A program made the translations under genes and the position numbers. The notes beneath the pieces were generated by a model. That model saw nothing but the letters and a program-made list of their open reading frames with translations. It did not search any database and was not told where the DNA came from. From CAZVIK01 sp964627045 (lineage in GTDB: Bacteria; Acidobacteriota; Terriglobia; Bryobacterales; Bryobacteraceae): DNA of 13,128 nt. Below are positions 1-6,920 of this stretch, piece after piece. Position 1 is the stretch's first letter. Each line of letters begins with the position of its first letter. Where the stretch lies: contig CAZVIK010000103.1 of the NCBI GenBank assembly GCA_964627045.1, positions 1 to 13,128 of the forward strand, read 5' to 3'.

Positions 1-57
1 CGCTTGAAACGGATGCAATAGGTCGAGCGAGAAGCCGGCGTAAAAACAACCTATTGC

Positions 58-570
58 GTGTTGGGCTCCCTCCTCGCCGAAGTTCGGGAGCCGATCGCCT
101 CCGGCGGGCATTGCCTCGCCTTCCACTCCTACGACCACGCTCACGAAACGCCGCAGCTTTTCCATTGCAGGACGGTTGACTATCGGTTGAAAGGCTATCG
201 TCCCCCGCGGTCTGTGATTACGGGCGAGCTGACCGACGAGAACCTGTGCCACCACAACTTTGAATGGCTGGCAAGCTCCGCCACAAGCCTCGGGACGGAG
301 ATGCCGGCATTTCGCAACGGTATTGTGCGGATTCCGATCGCGTTCGACGATTTCGACCTCCACTCACGGCGGTTCGACTACCCGGCCTGGGAGCGTCGCG
401 CTCTGGAGCGGGCACGCACGACTCCGCTCCTTGTCTTCTGTCTCCATGACTGTTACGCGGATCAGTGGTTGGACGGCTATCCGCGCTTTTTGGAAAAGCT
501 GGGCGCAATGGGGCAACTGCTGACATTCGATGAGCTGTGCGACCGGATCGCATTGGGACTCTCGGAGTAG
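58..570 (+). CDS. C-terminal part of a polysaccharide deacetylase-family (NodB-like) protein, probably interrupted upstream
   Basis: 170 residues from a GTG at 58, ending at TAG 568-570. Proteins of the NodB fold are metal-dependent and usually remove acetyl groups from cell-wall or capsular sugars. Seen here: H23-S-Y-D-H27 fits the metal-binding H[ST]xxH motif; an R-P-P segment follows near residues 47-50; LHD (129-131) fits the late Lxh motif before a typical 'leading to the end' helix and LLTFDEL tail. The early catalytic TFDD motif is absent from the ORF. Family-like sequence continues upstream of the GTG (codons 22-57 read VEREAGVKTTYC, a normal deacetylase strand), but frame 1 hits TAG at 19-21, so 58 is unlikely to be the ancestral start. 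A frameshift or nonsense change, or an assembly error, is likely. Family call fairly sure; intactness doubtful. Confidence 0.6.
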   Translation: MLGSLLAEVREPIASGGHCLAFHSYDHAHETPQLFHCRTVDYRLKGYRPPRSVITGELTDENLCHHNFEWLASSATSLGTEMPAFRNGIVRIPIAFDDFDLHSRRFDYPAWERRALERARTTPLLVFCLHDCYADQWLDGYPRFLEKLGAMGQLLTFDELCDRIALGLSE

Positions 571-644
571 CACATTCCGGCCCTTGACCGGGCGCGCCTT
601 CGAAACCCTTGGCCCATCTGGTTTGCCGAAGCGCCGAATGCGCG

Positions 645-673
645 TTGACAGGTGTTTCCCCCGTTGCTAGTTT
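645..673 (+). promoter_or_regulatory. Predicted sigma-70-type promoter for arm A (nucleotidyltransferase-GT operon)
   Basis: TTGACA at 645-650 is a perfect -35 box, followed by a 17-nt spacer and TAGTTT at 668-673 as a moderate -10 box. Transcription would start near 680, leaving a leader of about 200 nt before the ATG at 881. It sits in the right spacer and orientation for the downstream operon. The consensus was derived from other phyla, so this remains a prediction. Confidence 0.45.
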
Positions 674-809
674 GGTGAAATCAGAAGCCCAGCGAAGCAC
701 CGGCTGAAGACCGTCGATTTCGTCGCGCACCGATGTGCGCCTCGCCGGGTGAGCCACCGTCCGGCCATCCCTGCAAAGCTTTGGCCCCATGCCATCCACC
801 GTCCCGGCC

Positions 810-830
810 CGCCGCCGCTCGACGGCGGCG
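810..830. other. Perfect 8-bp GC hairpin in the leader of arm A
   Basis: CGCCGCCG (810-817) pairs exactly with CGGCGGCG (823-830) around a 5-nt loop, CTCGA. It lies about 50 nt before the start codon at 881 and inside the predicted 200-nt leader. No T-run follows, so it does not look like an intrinsic terminator. Such stems can arise by chance in DNA of this composition. Confidence 0.3.
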
Positions 831-880
831 ACGTCGCCGGCGTGCCTTGGCGGCACCGGAGCGGGAGGCGTCCGTAGCGA

Positions 881-2332
881 ATGCCGGGCTGGCTCACGGA
901 CCTCGTCAGGAACGCGGTCCTTAGAACGAATCCCTATTGGCCCTTCCGGCGCTGCAACCGCATCCCGTATCACGTGGCGATTCGGTCGGTCGTCCGGTCC
1001 ATCCGGCGGCAGCCCGGGATCCGCAGCCTCTACCTTCGGCACGGTCTTGCCGAGGGTGAATGGACACCGGCATTGAGCGACATCGACTTCACGCTCATCC
1101 TCAAGCGCGGCTTTCCGGCTGAGGCGGAATTTGGCTTTCTCAAAGACTTCTGGACGCGGTACGGGCACCTTCGACGCGCCTTCCCAATGTTGGGAGAGGT
1201 GGAGATCCTGGCGGAAGACGAACTCGCCCCCTGGCTTTCGCTCAGCAGTTGCGTCCCCGGTGGCCGGCATTGGACCCTGCTCCACGGGGAACACAGCGAA
1301 GACCTCTCGGCCGATGGTTCGCCACATTGGCGGCGGCGCGCGTTGAGTTTCGCCCTCTGGATCTACCTGGAAATCCTGCCTCCGTGCGCCATGCGGCCAG
1401 ACTCGTTTCTGCGTCGGCAAGATATCCAACGGCGCGCAGGGAAGATCCTGCGGCTCTTGCAGCCGATTCTTGCCGAGGCTGGCCAACCGTATATGCCGGT
1501 GGACCCCGTCTCCGGCACCGCGAGCCTCATCACTGACCTGATCTTCGCTCTGAGAACCGCCGCCGGTTACGTCGTTTCGCAGCAAACCGGGGACGACCCC
1601 CCGGCGCCGACGGACCTCCACCGTGTCCCGGCGTCGGATCGTGAACCCCCTCCCCTACCGTTCGCCGGTGCGGAAGGCGTTCGAAGCGTGGTCCCGAAAC
1701 CCGATGGGACCGCCTTGCTTGTTTTGGAAGACAACCTCGGTCGTGAAGCAGTCCGCCGGCTGTTGGAAACGACCCTGCGGGGTTGCTCGGGATTGGCGTG
1801 TACTCCCGTCTTCGTGCATCACAGTCTGTTTGCCTACGTGGTTCGCCACGAGAACCCGTTCTTCTTTTCGGATTTGCTCCGCCGGCCGACGCCTGATAGC
1901 GGGTGCGATCCGTTGGAGGGTATTGACCCGCCATCCCGCACGGCACTTCGAGCCAACACCGTGGACCGCATCGCCAACGTTCTGACCTTCACTCGAAGCG
2001 CCGAACTCCATTCGCGTGCCAGGCCGCTCGCGCCGTCTGCCCTTCGCACATCGCTGAACCGGGCCTTGGCGGCGCGTCTCTTGTTTGGCGGCGGCGAGAT
2101 CCACCCTGATGCCGGCGAGAACGCCGCCCGAGGCTTTTCGGAATTCCCTGAAGCTGCTGGCGCCCTGGAGGAAATCGAAGCGCAAATCAGGGCCGGGAGC
2201 GAGGAACCCGCCCGCCAGACCGCGTTCTCCTTGTTTCGCTCCCTGGCCGGCAGTATCTCTGAGCAGGTGTCGCAACCGGACGCCGGTGGGGTTCTAGCAG
2301 GCGTCGCCGAAAGCCGGGGCGGCGGCGCATGA
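881..2332 (+). CDS. Nucleotidyltransferase-like protein (Pol-beta fold N-terminal domain), copy A
   Basis: 483 residues. An in-frame TAG at 875-877 makes the ATG at 881 the first possible start. Residues 46-74 read as the minimal nucleotidyltransferase signature: a YLRHG turn, then LSDIDF with the two metal-binding aspartates D67 and D69, then a hydrophobic strand. The usual G[GS] pair is HG here. E106 or E108 (GEVEIL) could be the third carboxylate. The rest is mostly helical and matches no domain I recognise. It is homologous over much of its length to the protein encoded at 7598-9718 minus: LRRAFPMLG against LRRAIPMLG, LSDID in both, and a similar C-terminal helical region (residues ~390-465). 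Family members transfer a nucleotide to a sugar, antibiotic, protein or RNA; the substrate here is unknown. The stop overlaps the next gene's start (ATGA, 2329-2332), so it is probably co-translated with the glycosyltransferase. Confidence 0.6.
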   Translation: MPGWLTDLVRNAVLRTNPYWPFRRCNRIPYHVAIRSVVRSIRRQPGIRSLYLRHGLAEGEWTPALSDIDFTLILKRGFPAEAEFGFLKDFWTRYGHLRRAFPMLGEVEILAEDELAPWLSLSSCVPGGRHWTLLHGEHSEDLSADGSPHWRRRALSFALWIYLEILPPCAMRPDSFLRRQDIQRRAGKILRLLQPILAEAGQPYMPVDPVSGTASLITDLIFALRTAAGYVVSQQTGDDPPAPTDLHRVPASDREPPPLPFAGAEGVRSVVPKPDGTALLVLEDNLGREAVRRLLETTLRGCSGLACTPVFVHHSLFAYVVRHENPFFFSDLLRRPTPDSGCDPLEGIDPPSRTALRANTVDRIANVLTFTRSAELHSRARPLAPSALRTSLNRALAARLLFGGGEIHPDAGENAARGFSEFPEAAGALEEIEAQIRAGSEEPARQTAFSLFRSLAGSISEQVSQPDAGGVLAGVAESRGGGA

Positions 2333-3213
2333 CCCAGCCAACCGAATTGCCGGACGTTTCCGTTGTGGTGCCGGTCCGGAATGCGGAACGCACGGTGGAG
2401 GGCACGATCCAGTCGCTCCTCGCGTTGGAGTACCCCGAGGAGCGCCTCGAACTGATTTTTGTCGACAACGCGTCCACCGACGGCACACCTCGGATCCTGG
2501 CTTCCTATTCAGACCGGCTGCGATGCCTCGTCGAACCGAAACGGGGCGCCTCTGCCGCCCGAAACAGGGGAATCTCCGCGGCGCGGCACGCCATTGTTGC
2601 CTTTACGGACGCGGACTGTCTTGTCGACCGCCAATGGCTGCGCCGGTTGGTGGAACCACTCCAGGACGTCGCGGTCGGCGCGAGCGGCGGCAAGATCCTG
2701 GCGGTACGCCCCTGCAACGCGATCCAGGAGTACGGAGAGTGGCTGCATGACCACGAGCGGGCGATTCGGGAGTTCGACCCACCGTATGTGATTTCCATGA
2801 ACTGGGCGTCGCGCCGCGACGCGCTCGTGGCCGCCGGCGCGTTTGACGAGGACCTGTTCCGCGGTGAGGATGTGGATCTGTCCTACAGGCTGTCGCAGGC
2901 GGGCTTCCGGCTTGTCTACTGTGCCGGTGCTGCGATTCATCATCACAACCGGCCCGATCTTAAGGGCCTCTTCCGGGAGGGGTTTATGGACGGCTTCTAC
3001 TCGGTGAAGGTCTTGAAGAAGCACCAGGCATATGTGGCCGCCCGTGGACATCGGCGTGCGCGCCTCCGCGATTACCTCACGCTCACCGCCAACCTGCTTC
3101 GCATCGCCGTTGGTGAAGCGAACCCCCGCTTGATGTTTGATGCGGCCTTTAACGCAGGCAAAAAGACTGGGAAGATCCTCGGCTCGCTTCGCTTCGCACA
3201 CCTGGAGATGTAG
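2329..3213 (+). CDS. Family 2 glycosyltransferase (GT-A fold)
   Basis: 294 residues. The start is fixed by the 4-bp ATGA overlap with the upstream stop. Residues 10-110 form the sugar-nucleotide-binding half: VSVVVPVRN at the start, VDNASTDGT (45-53), ASAARNRG (74-81) and the metal-binding DAD (94-96). The acceptor half has MNWASRRDAL (157-166) and GEDVDLSYRL (179-188), with E180/D181 in the usual catalytic-base position, then HHHN (204-207). No strong membrane helix is visible, so it is probably cytoplasmic or peripheral. It transfers a sugar from an activated donor to a lipid, glycan, peptide or small molecule; the sequence does not tell which. Coupling to the nucleotidyltransferase-like gene suggests the two act on the same substrate. 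Confidence 0.88.
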   Translation: MTQPTELPDVSVVVPVRNAERTVEGTIQSLLALEYPEERLELIFVDNASTDGTPRILASYSDRLRCLVEPKRGASAARNRGISAARHAIVAFTDADCLVDRQWLRRLVEPLQDVAVGASGGKILAVRPCNAIQEYGEWLHDHERAIREFDPPYVISMNWASRRDALVAAGAFDEDLFRGEDVDLSYRLSQAGFRLVYCAGAAIHHHNRPDLKGLFREGFMDGFYSVKVLKKHQAYVAARGHRRARLRDYLTLTANLLRIAVGEANPRLMFDAAFNAGKKTGKILGSLRFAHLEM

Positions 3214-3585
3214 CCGGCGATTCGTCTGGCCTGCCCCCGTCTCTGCTGCCGGCGAAAACAGAAAGGCTTATGTCTCGCCGGTGCACGATCCTTAAGTACG
3301 CGGTCTTGGCGCTGGCGGATGTGCCGCTCGCGCCGTCCATGGCGTGGATGCGCACGCACCCGTGCGTGCCGCGCCGCGGCTCAGCCCACGTCCGGCCTCC
3401 GGTGGCGCGGGCCATCGTTGTTCGTGGCCTGCATTCCGGCAAACGGTACGTGCCAATTGCCCCCGCCTTGTGGGGCTGCCCTTCAAGCCCTACGCCGTCT
3501 GCCTTTCATGGAGCAGCCTTTCCGGGCTGCGGCCGGGCCTTCCAGCCCTCCGCATCGAAAACTTCCCGTGCCAGTGTGTGCGAAG
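3214..3585. other. Spacer between the GT2 and HprK-related genes, carrying a repeat
   Basis: 372 bp inside arm A with no convincing gene. The right half (about 3413-3560) belongs to the same repeat family as 9769-10078. An open frame at 3270-3593 has a passable ribosome binding site (AAAGG) but reads through the repeat and overlaps the next gene, so I do not call it. No clear terminator or promoter is seen. The gap may mean that the HprK-related and radical SAM genes have their own promoter. Confidence 0.5.
3413..3560. repeat. Interspersed hairpin repeat, shorter and more decayed copy
   Basis: Matches the 9845-10040 region in the same order and orientation. CATCGTTGTTCGTGGCCTG at 3413-3431 matches 9845-9863 at 16 of 19 positions. 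CTTGTGGGGC at 3467-3476 is identical to 9968-9977, and CCGTCTGC at 3495-3502 to 10016-10023. A hairpin with GCAGCC/GGCTGC arms lies at 3513-3530 and is followed by GGGCCTTCCAGCCCT (3535-3549), resembling the paired hairpins at 9976-10015. The spacing between blocks differs, so parts were lost or rearranged. It looks like a REP-type intergenic element; no transposase is nearby. Confidence 0.55.
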
Positions 3586-4620
3586 ATGTCTAGTTCCACG
3601 GCACCCTGCATGCCCATTACCGACGCCGGCGCTTTCGACGTTTACGGTTACCGCTTCGTGATTCGGGGCTCGTCGCCTTCCGCCGTCGATGGACTCGCCC
3701 ACGACTTCGCCTTCTTCCGCTCGGCCCCCACCGGCGGCGAGCGCCCCGTCGAGATGGTGGAAGAAGACCCCGACTACGACGCCCTTCCCGCACTGCCGGC
3801 CTCCGTCTACACGCCCCGCAACGTCGCCTATCGCGACGGACGCGCGGTCTATCTCGACTTCCACGGTCGCGGCATCGGTACTCACGACCTCGCGGGCGGC
3901 GGCTTCCGCATCGTCTCGCGCGACCCCTTTCTGCTCTACGAAGCCTGCTACCTGTTTCTGCTGTCCCAGATCGGGCAGTTTCTGGACTCCCGGCACATGC
4001 ACCGCGTCCACGCCTTGGCCATGGCGTTGAACGGCCGGGCCATTCTCGCACTCCTTCCGATGGGCGGCGGCAAAAGCACCCTCGGCGCCCACCTTCTGCG
4101 CCACAAGGACATTCTGCTGATGTCCGACGATTCGCCCTTCGTGGACTCCTCCGGCCGGGTCAACGCCTTCCCGCTTCACCTGGGCCTCCTGCCGGGCGGG
4201 GAGAACGAAGTTCCCGAGCAGCACCTCCGCCGCATCCAGCGAATGGAGTTCGGCCCGAAGATCCTGGTCAACTACGAGCACTTCGCCGGACGGGTGTGCG
4301 CGTCGGCCGACCCCGGGATTTTGTTCCTCGGCAGCCGCACCCTCGCTCGCGACTGCCGTATCGAACCGGCGGGAGCCATGGACGGCGTACGCGCGATGAT
4401 CACCAACAGCGTCGTCGGGCTGGGGCTTTACCAGGGTATGGAGTTCGTGCTCCATCACAGCGCCTGGGAGATCGCCGGCAAGCTCGGCGTGGCCGGCTCG
4501 CGGTTCCGTAACGCGCTACGCCTGCTGCGACGCAGCCGCGTCTGCCACCTCCGGCTGGGCCGTGATTCGGCCGCCAACGCCGCCGCCGTCCTGGAGTATG
4601 CGCGCCGTGTCCTGGCCTGA
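3586..4620 (+). CDS. HprK-related P-loop kinase-like protein
   Basis: 344 residues from the ATG at 3586. The frame is open further upstream, but that part reads through the repeat; an ATG at 3610 is the alternative start. The N-terminal ~140 residues resemble no named domain. The P-loop is LPMGGGKSTL (157-166, K163/S164), preceded by a hydrophobic strand, and LLMSDD (177-182) fits a Walker B strand with an acidic pair, as in the HPr kinase/phosphorylase C-terminal domain. True HprK phosphorylates a serine of HPr in carbon control. Shorter, divergent relatives (HprK-related kinases A and B) occur in surface-polysaccharide and modified-peptide gene clusters, where their substrate is poorly known. 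This protein sits in such a context, next to GT2, nucleotidyltransferase-like and radical SAM genes, and overlaps the following gene by 23 bp. Kinase activity on a protein, a sugar or a peptide are all possible. Confidence 0.65.
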   Translation: MSSSTAPCMPITDAGAFDVYGYRFVIRGSSPSAVDGLAHDFAFFRSAPTGGERPVEMVEEDPDYDALPALPASVYTPRNVAYRDGRAVYLDFHGRGIGTHDLAGGGFRIVSRDPFLLYEACYLFLLSQIGQFLDSRHMHRVHALAMALNGRAILALLPMGGGKSTLGAHLLRHKDILLMSDDSPFVDSSGRVNAFPLHLGLLPGGENEVPEQHLRRIQRMEFGPKILVNYEHFAGRVCASADPGILFLGSRTLARDCRIEPAGAMDGVRAMITNSVVGLGLYQGMEFVLHHSAWEIAGKLGVAGSRFRNALRLLRRSRVCHLRLGRDSAANAAAVLEYARRVLA

Positions 4621-5728
4621 CTTCGTGCCCGCCCGCCTCCGTGACCTCGCCAGCGGCGCCCGTTCGCTCGCCGGCATCGTCTCGCGCCGTCGCGTCTTTG
4701 CCGGTCCCCGCTCGATCGCCCTGGCCATCTCCGACGTCTGCAACACCAACTGCGTCATGTGCTCCTGCCACTCTCCGTTGCTGGCCCCCCCGGCCCCAAC
4801 GCCGGAGCCCTACATGGACCCCGGCGTCTTCGAGAGCATCCTCCGCCAATGCCGCGCCATGGGGACCTTCCGCGTGGTCCTCGGCGGCAACGGCGAACCG
4901 TCCCTCCATCCCCACTTCGACCGGATGCTGCAACTGATGAACTCCCTCGGCATGGAGCCTTACGTCCTCACCAACGGGCTGGCGCTCGACGAGGCGCGCG
5001 TCAAGGTCTGGAGTTCCATCCGCGCCCACTATCGCTTCAGTATTCACGCTGGAGACGAGCCGTCGTTCCTCGCCGGCCACCCCAACGCCCGCCCGGGCCA
5101 GTTCGAACGCCTCACCCGCGCCATCAAAGCTCTTGTTGCCGCCGGCCGCGCCCGGGTCTCCGCCATGCACGTCATCCACAAGGCCAACTTCCGCCACGTG
5201 CGGGCCATGATCGAGCACGCCCGCCAGGTTGGCATGTCCGAAGTTCTCTTCCGCCCCGTCCGTGCCGCCGCCGAATTGGCCCCGGTCGTCTTGTCGCCGG
5301 ACGAGGAGACCCACCTGCGCGGCGAGCTTCGTGTGTGCCTGGATCTGGCGCGCGGCTACGGCATCCGCACCAACATCGGCGAATACCTCGACAACAACCT
5401 TTGGATCGATTCCGGCCTGGTCGACACCGCGCACCTCTACCGCCGCGTCCCCTGTTACATCGGGTGGATCTACGCCGAGTTCGACCGTGACGGCACCATG
5501 CGTCCTTGCCTGCACTCCCGGCGCGTCATGGGCCGCGCGGGCGAGCGCCCCCTGCGGGACATCTGGAATTCACCTGAATACTGGGCGTTCCGCCGCGAGG
5601 CCCGCGCCATGCCCCGCTCCGGCCGGCTCGTCGCCGGATGCGCCTGCCGTCAATGCTGCATGGCGAAATACAACCTTAACCTCTACAACCTTCTTCACCT
5701 GAAATCGCTGCGCTACGGCCAGGCTTGA
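4598..5728 (+). CDS. Radical SAM/SPASM-type protein, arm A
   Basis: 376 residues from the ATG at 4598, inside the end of the upstream gene. A GTG at 4607 has better spacing (10 nt) from the GGAG at 4593-4596 and may be the true start. C48-x3-C52-x2-C55 binds the SAM-cleaving 4Fe-4S cluster. GGNGEPSLHP (96-105) is the GGEP-type SAM-binding motif, and YVLTNG (122-127) is the next conserved strand. The C-terminal third has cysteines at 286, 304, 348, 350, 353 and 354 in a SPASM-like arrangement (PCYIGW, a DGTMRPC turn, GCACRQCC), expected to hold one or two auxiliary Fe-S clusters. Relatives modify peptides (sactipeptides, PqqE-type) or sugars and metabolites. The 3' end overlaps the convergent radical SAM gene. 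Family sure, substrate unknown. Confidence 0.88.
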   Translation: MRAVSWPDFVPARLRDLASGARSLAGIVSRRRVFAGPRSIALAISDVCNTNCVMCSCHSPLLAPPAPTPEPYMDPGVFESILRQCRAMGTFRVVLGGNGEPSLHPHFDRMLQLMNSLGMEPYVLTNGLALDEARVKVWSSIRAHYRFSIHAGDEPSFLAGHPNARPGQFERLTRAIKALVAAGRARVSAMHVIHKANFRHVRAMIEHARQVGMSEVLFRPVRAAAELAPVVLSPDEETHLRGELRVCLDLARGYGIRTNIGEYLDNNLWIDSGLVDTAHLYRRVPCYIGWIYAEFDRDGTMRPCLHSRRVMGRAGERPLRDIWNSPEYWAFRREARAMPRSGRLVAGCACRQCCMAKYNLNLYNLLHLKSLRYGQA

Positions 5729-6842
5729 CGCCTCGCCGCGCACGCCCCGCTCCAACTCGGCGGCGCTCGGCGGCCATCTCCTCGCACCACCGGCAGGCCG
5801 GGTCCAGTGGAACGGAAAGGTCCGTCAATCGGCGTCGCGCCTCCACCATCGCCGGCCCGTTCCAAACGTCGTCGCCTTTGAGCAGATTGCCGAAGTGCGG
5901 GTCCGGCCCCAGCACGCAGCACATCCCCGCCGTACCGTTGCTGTCGATGGTGAGCAGGCGGAACGGCTGGGTGCAGCCGCGCGCCTGGTCCCCGCGCCGT
6001 CGGAGCCGGGGCGGAAACACCGGGATGCGGAACCTTTGCGCTTCCAGTTCGCTGAGCGCGCGTTGAACCTCCGGGTCGTCCTCCCGAAGGCACATCGATT
6101 CACCGTAGCCGTCCGCTTCGCTGGGCCACAGGCTCTTCAGCTTTACCTGGTCCACGCCCATGCCTTCGCACAGCCGCACGAAATCCGCCGCGCGCCGCAA
6201 GTTCGCTCTGGTGCAGATGTAGCTGGCGCGCAGGATGCGCGGGTATCCGCCGCGCCGGCGCCGCGCCGCCAGTTCGCGCACGCCCCGCACCGCGTCATCG
6301 AAAAGCCGGTCCGCCCCGCCGGTTACCCCGCCGAACTCCGCGCGATCCACCCCGTAAAAGCTCACGTTGAGCATCTCGATCGGAGCCTCCAGCATCGCCT
6401 CGGCATTCCGCGCCACCAGCGTCCCGTTGGTCGGCATGTGCACCTTGAGCCGCCGCGCATGCGCTTCGCGGATCATTTCGAACACGCCCGGATGCAGCAG
6501 CGGTTCGCCGCCCGCCAGCACGATGGCCGTCGCGCGCGGATAGCGGTCCAGGATTTGCCTGTAGACTTCCAGGCTCATGTCTCCGAAACTGCCCGCCCGC
6601 CGCGGCTGCCGGAAGAACGAGCAGTGCGGACACCGCAGGTTGCAACGCGAGGTGATCAACACGTCGAGCCACACCGGCGAGTAGCCCACCGTCGCCGACG
6701 GAAATCCGCGCCACGCGTGCCAGGTGTACCGGACGGCGTTCACAATCTGCCCCGGGCTGTGTTGCCGCAGCGCGCCCAAAGCTTTGCTACAGGCTTCGGC
6801 GATGCGCGCCGCGCGCCCTGATAACATGCTTCCGAAAGACAT
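5676..6842 (-). CDS. Radical SAM/SPASM-type protein, arm B
   Basis: 388 residues; the start at 6842 has GGGGA and, further up, GGAGGA before it. C67-x3-C71-x2-C74 is the radical SAM cluster motif, GGEPLLHPG (111-119) the SAM-binding strand, and HMPTNGT (135-141) the following one. The C-terminal SPASM-like part has C290, then an SNGTAGMCCV turn (C308, C309), GNL, VWNGP and C350-x2-C353. The last ~35 residues are Arg/Gly-rich, look unconserved, and run 53 bp into the opposite-strand gene, so an older stop may have been lost. It lies 78 bp after the GT2 C-terminal half and is probably in the same operon. Substrate unknown; peptide or sugar modification are the family precedents. Confidence 0.88.
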   Translation of the reverse strand: MSFGSMLSGRAARIAEACSKALGALRQHSPGQIVNAVRYTWHAWRGFPSATVGYSPVWLDVLITSRCNLRCPHCSFFRQPRRAGSFGDMSLEVYRQILDRYPRATAIVLAGGEPLLHPGVFEMIREAHARRLKVHMPTNGTLVARNAEAMLEAPIEMLNVSFYGVDRAEFGGVTGGADRLFDDAVRGVRELAARRRRGGYPRILRASYICTRANLRRAADFVRLCEGMGVDQVKLKSLWPSEADGYGESMCLREDDPEVQRALSELEAQRFRIPVFPPRLRRRGDQARGCTQPFRLLTIDSNGTAGMCCVLGPDPHFGNLLKGDDVWNGPAMVEARRRLTDLSVPLDPACRWCEEMAAERRRVGAGRARRGVKPGRSAAISGEEGCRG

Positions 6843-6920
6843 CGTTCCCCGGCGTCCTCCCCGGTGCCGCCAAACCGCGCCTTGTCCCCGCGCACCACTG
6901 CCGGACGGCCGCCCGCCTTT

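Larger units (their letters stand above)
571..880. other. Non-coding spacer upstream of the first nucleotidyltransferase-like gene
   Basis: 310 bp between the deacetylase remnant and the gene at 881. It holds a sigma-70-like promoter (645-673) and a GC-rich hairpin (810-830). Short open frames here show no recognisable motif and overlap each other in several frames, as expected for GC-rich DNA. A GGAGG at 864-868 lies 12 nt before the ATG at 881, a rather long spacing for a ribosome binding site. Confidence 0.5.

Noticed and set aside
218..1621. 467-codon minus-strand open frame across the deacetylase, spacer and nucleotidyltransferase-like gene
   Set aside because: Low-complexity Arg/Pro-rich translation crossing two plus-strand genes that carry real motifs.
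3213..3254. GCCGGC inverted repeat after the GT2 gene as a terminator
   Set aside because: Only a 6-bp stem with a 30-nt loop and no T-run.
3319..3585. N-terminal extension of the HprK-related protein to an upstream ATG
   Set aside because: The extension lies in the spacer and repeat and has no protein-like conservation signs; the ATG at 3586 is nearer to the recognisable domain.
3270..3593. 107-codon open frame as a possible precursor peptide for the radical SAM proteins
   Set aside because: It has a passable ribosome binding site but reads through the repeat and into the HprK-related gene, with no leader-like or core-like pattern. The repeat explains its C-terminal half.
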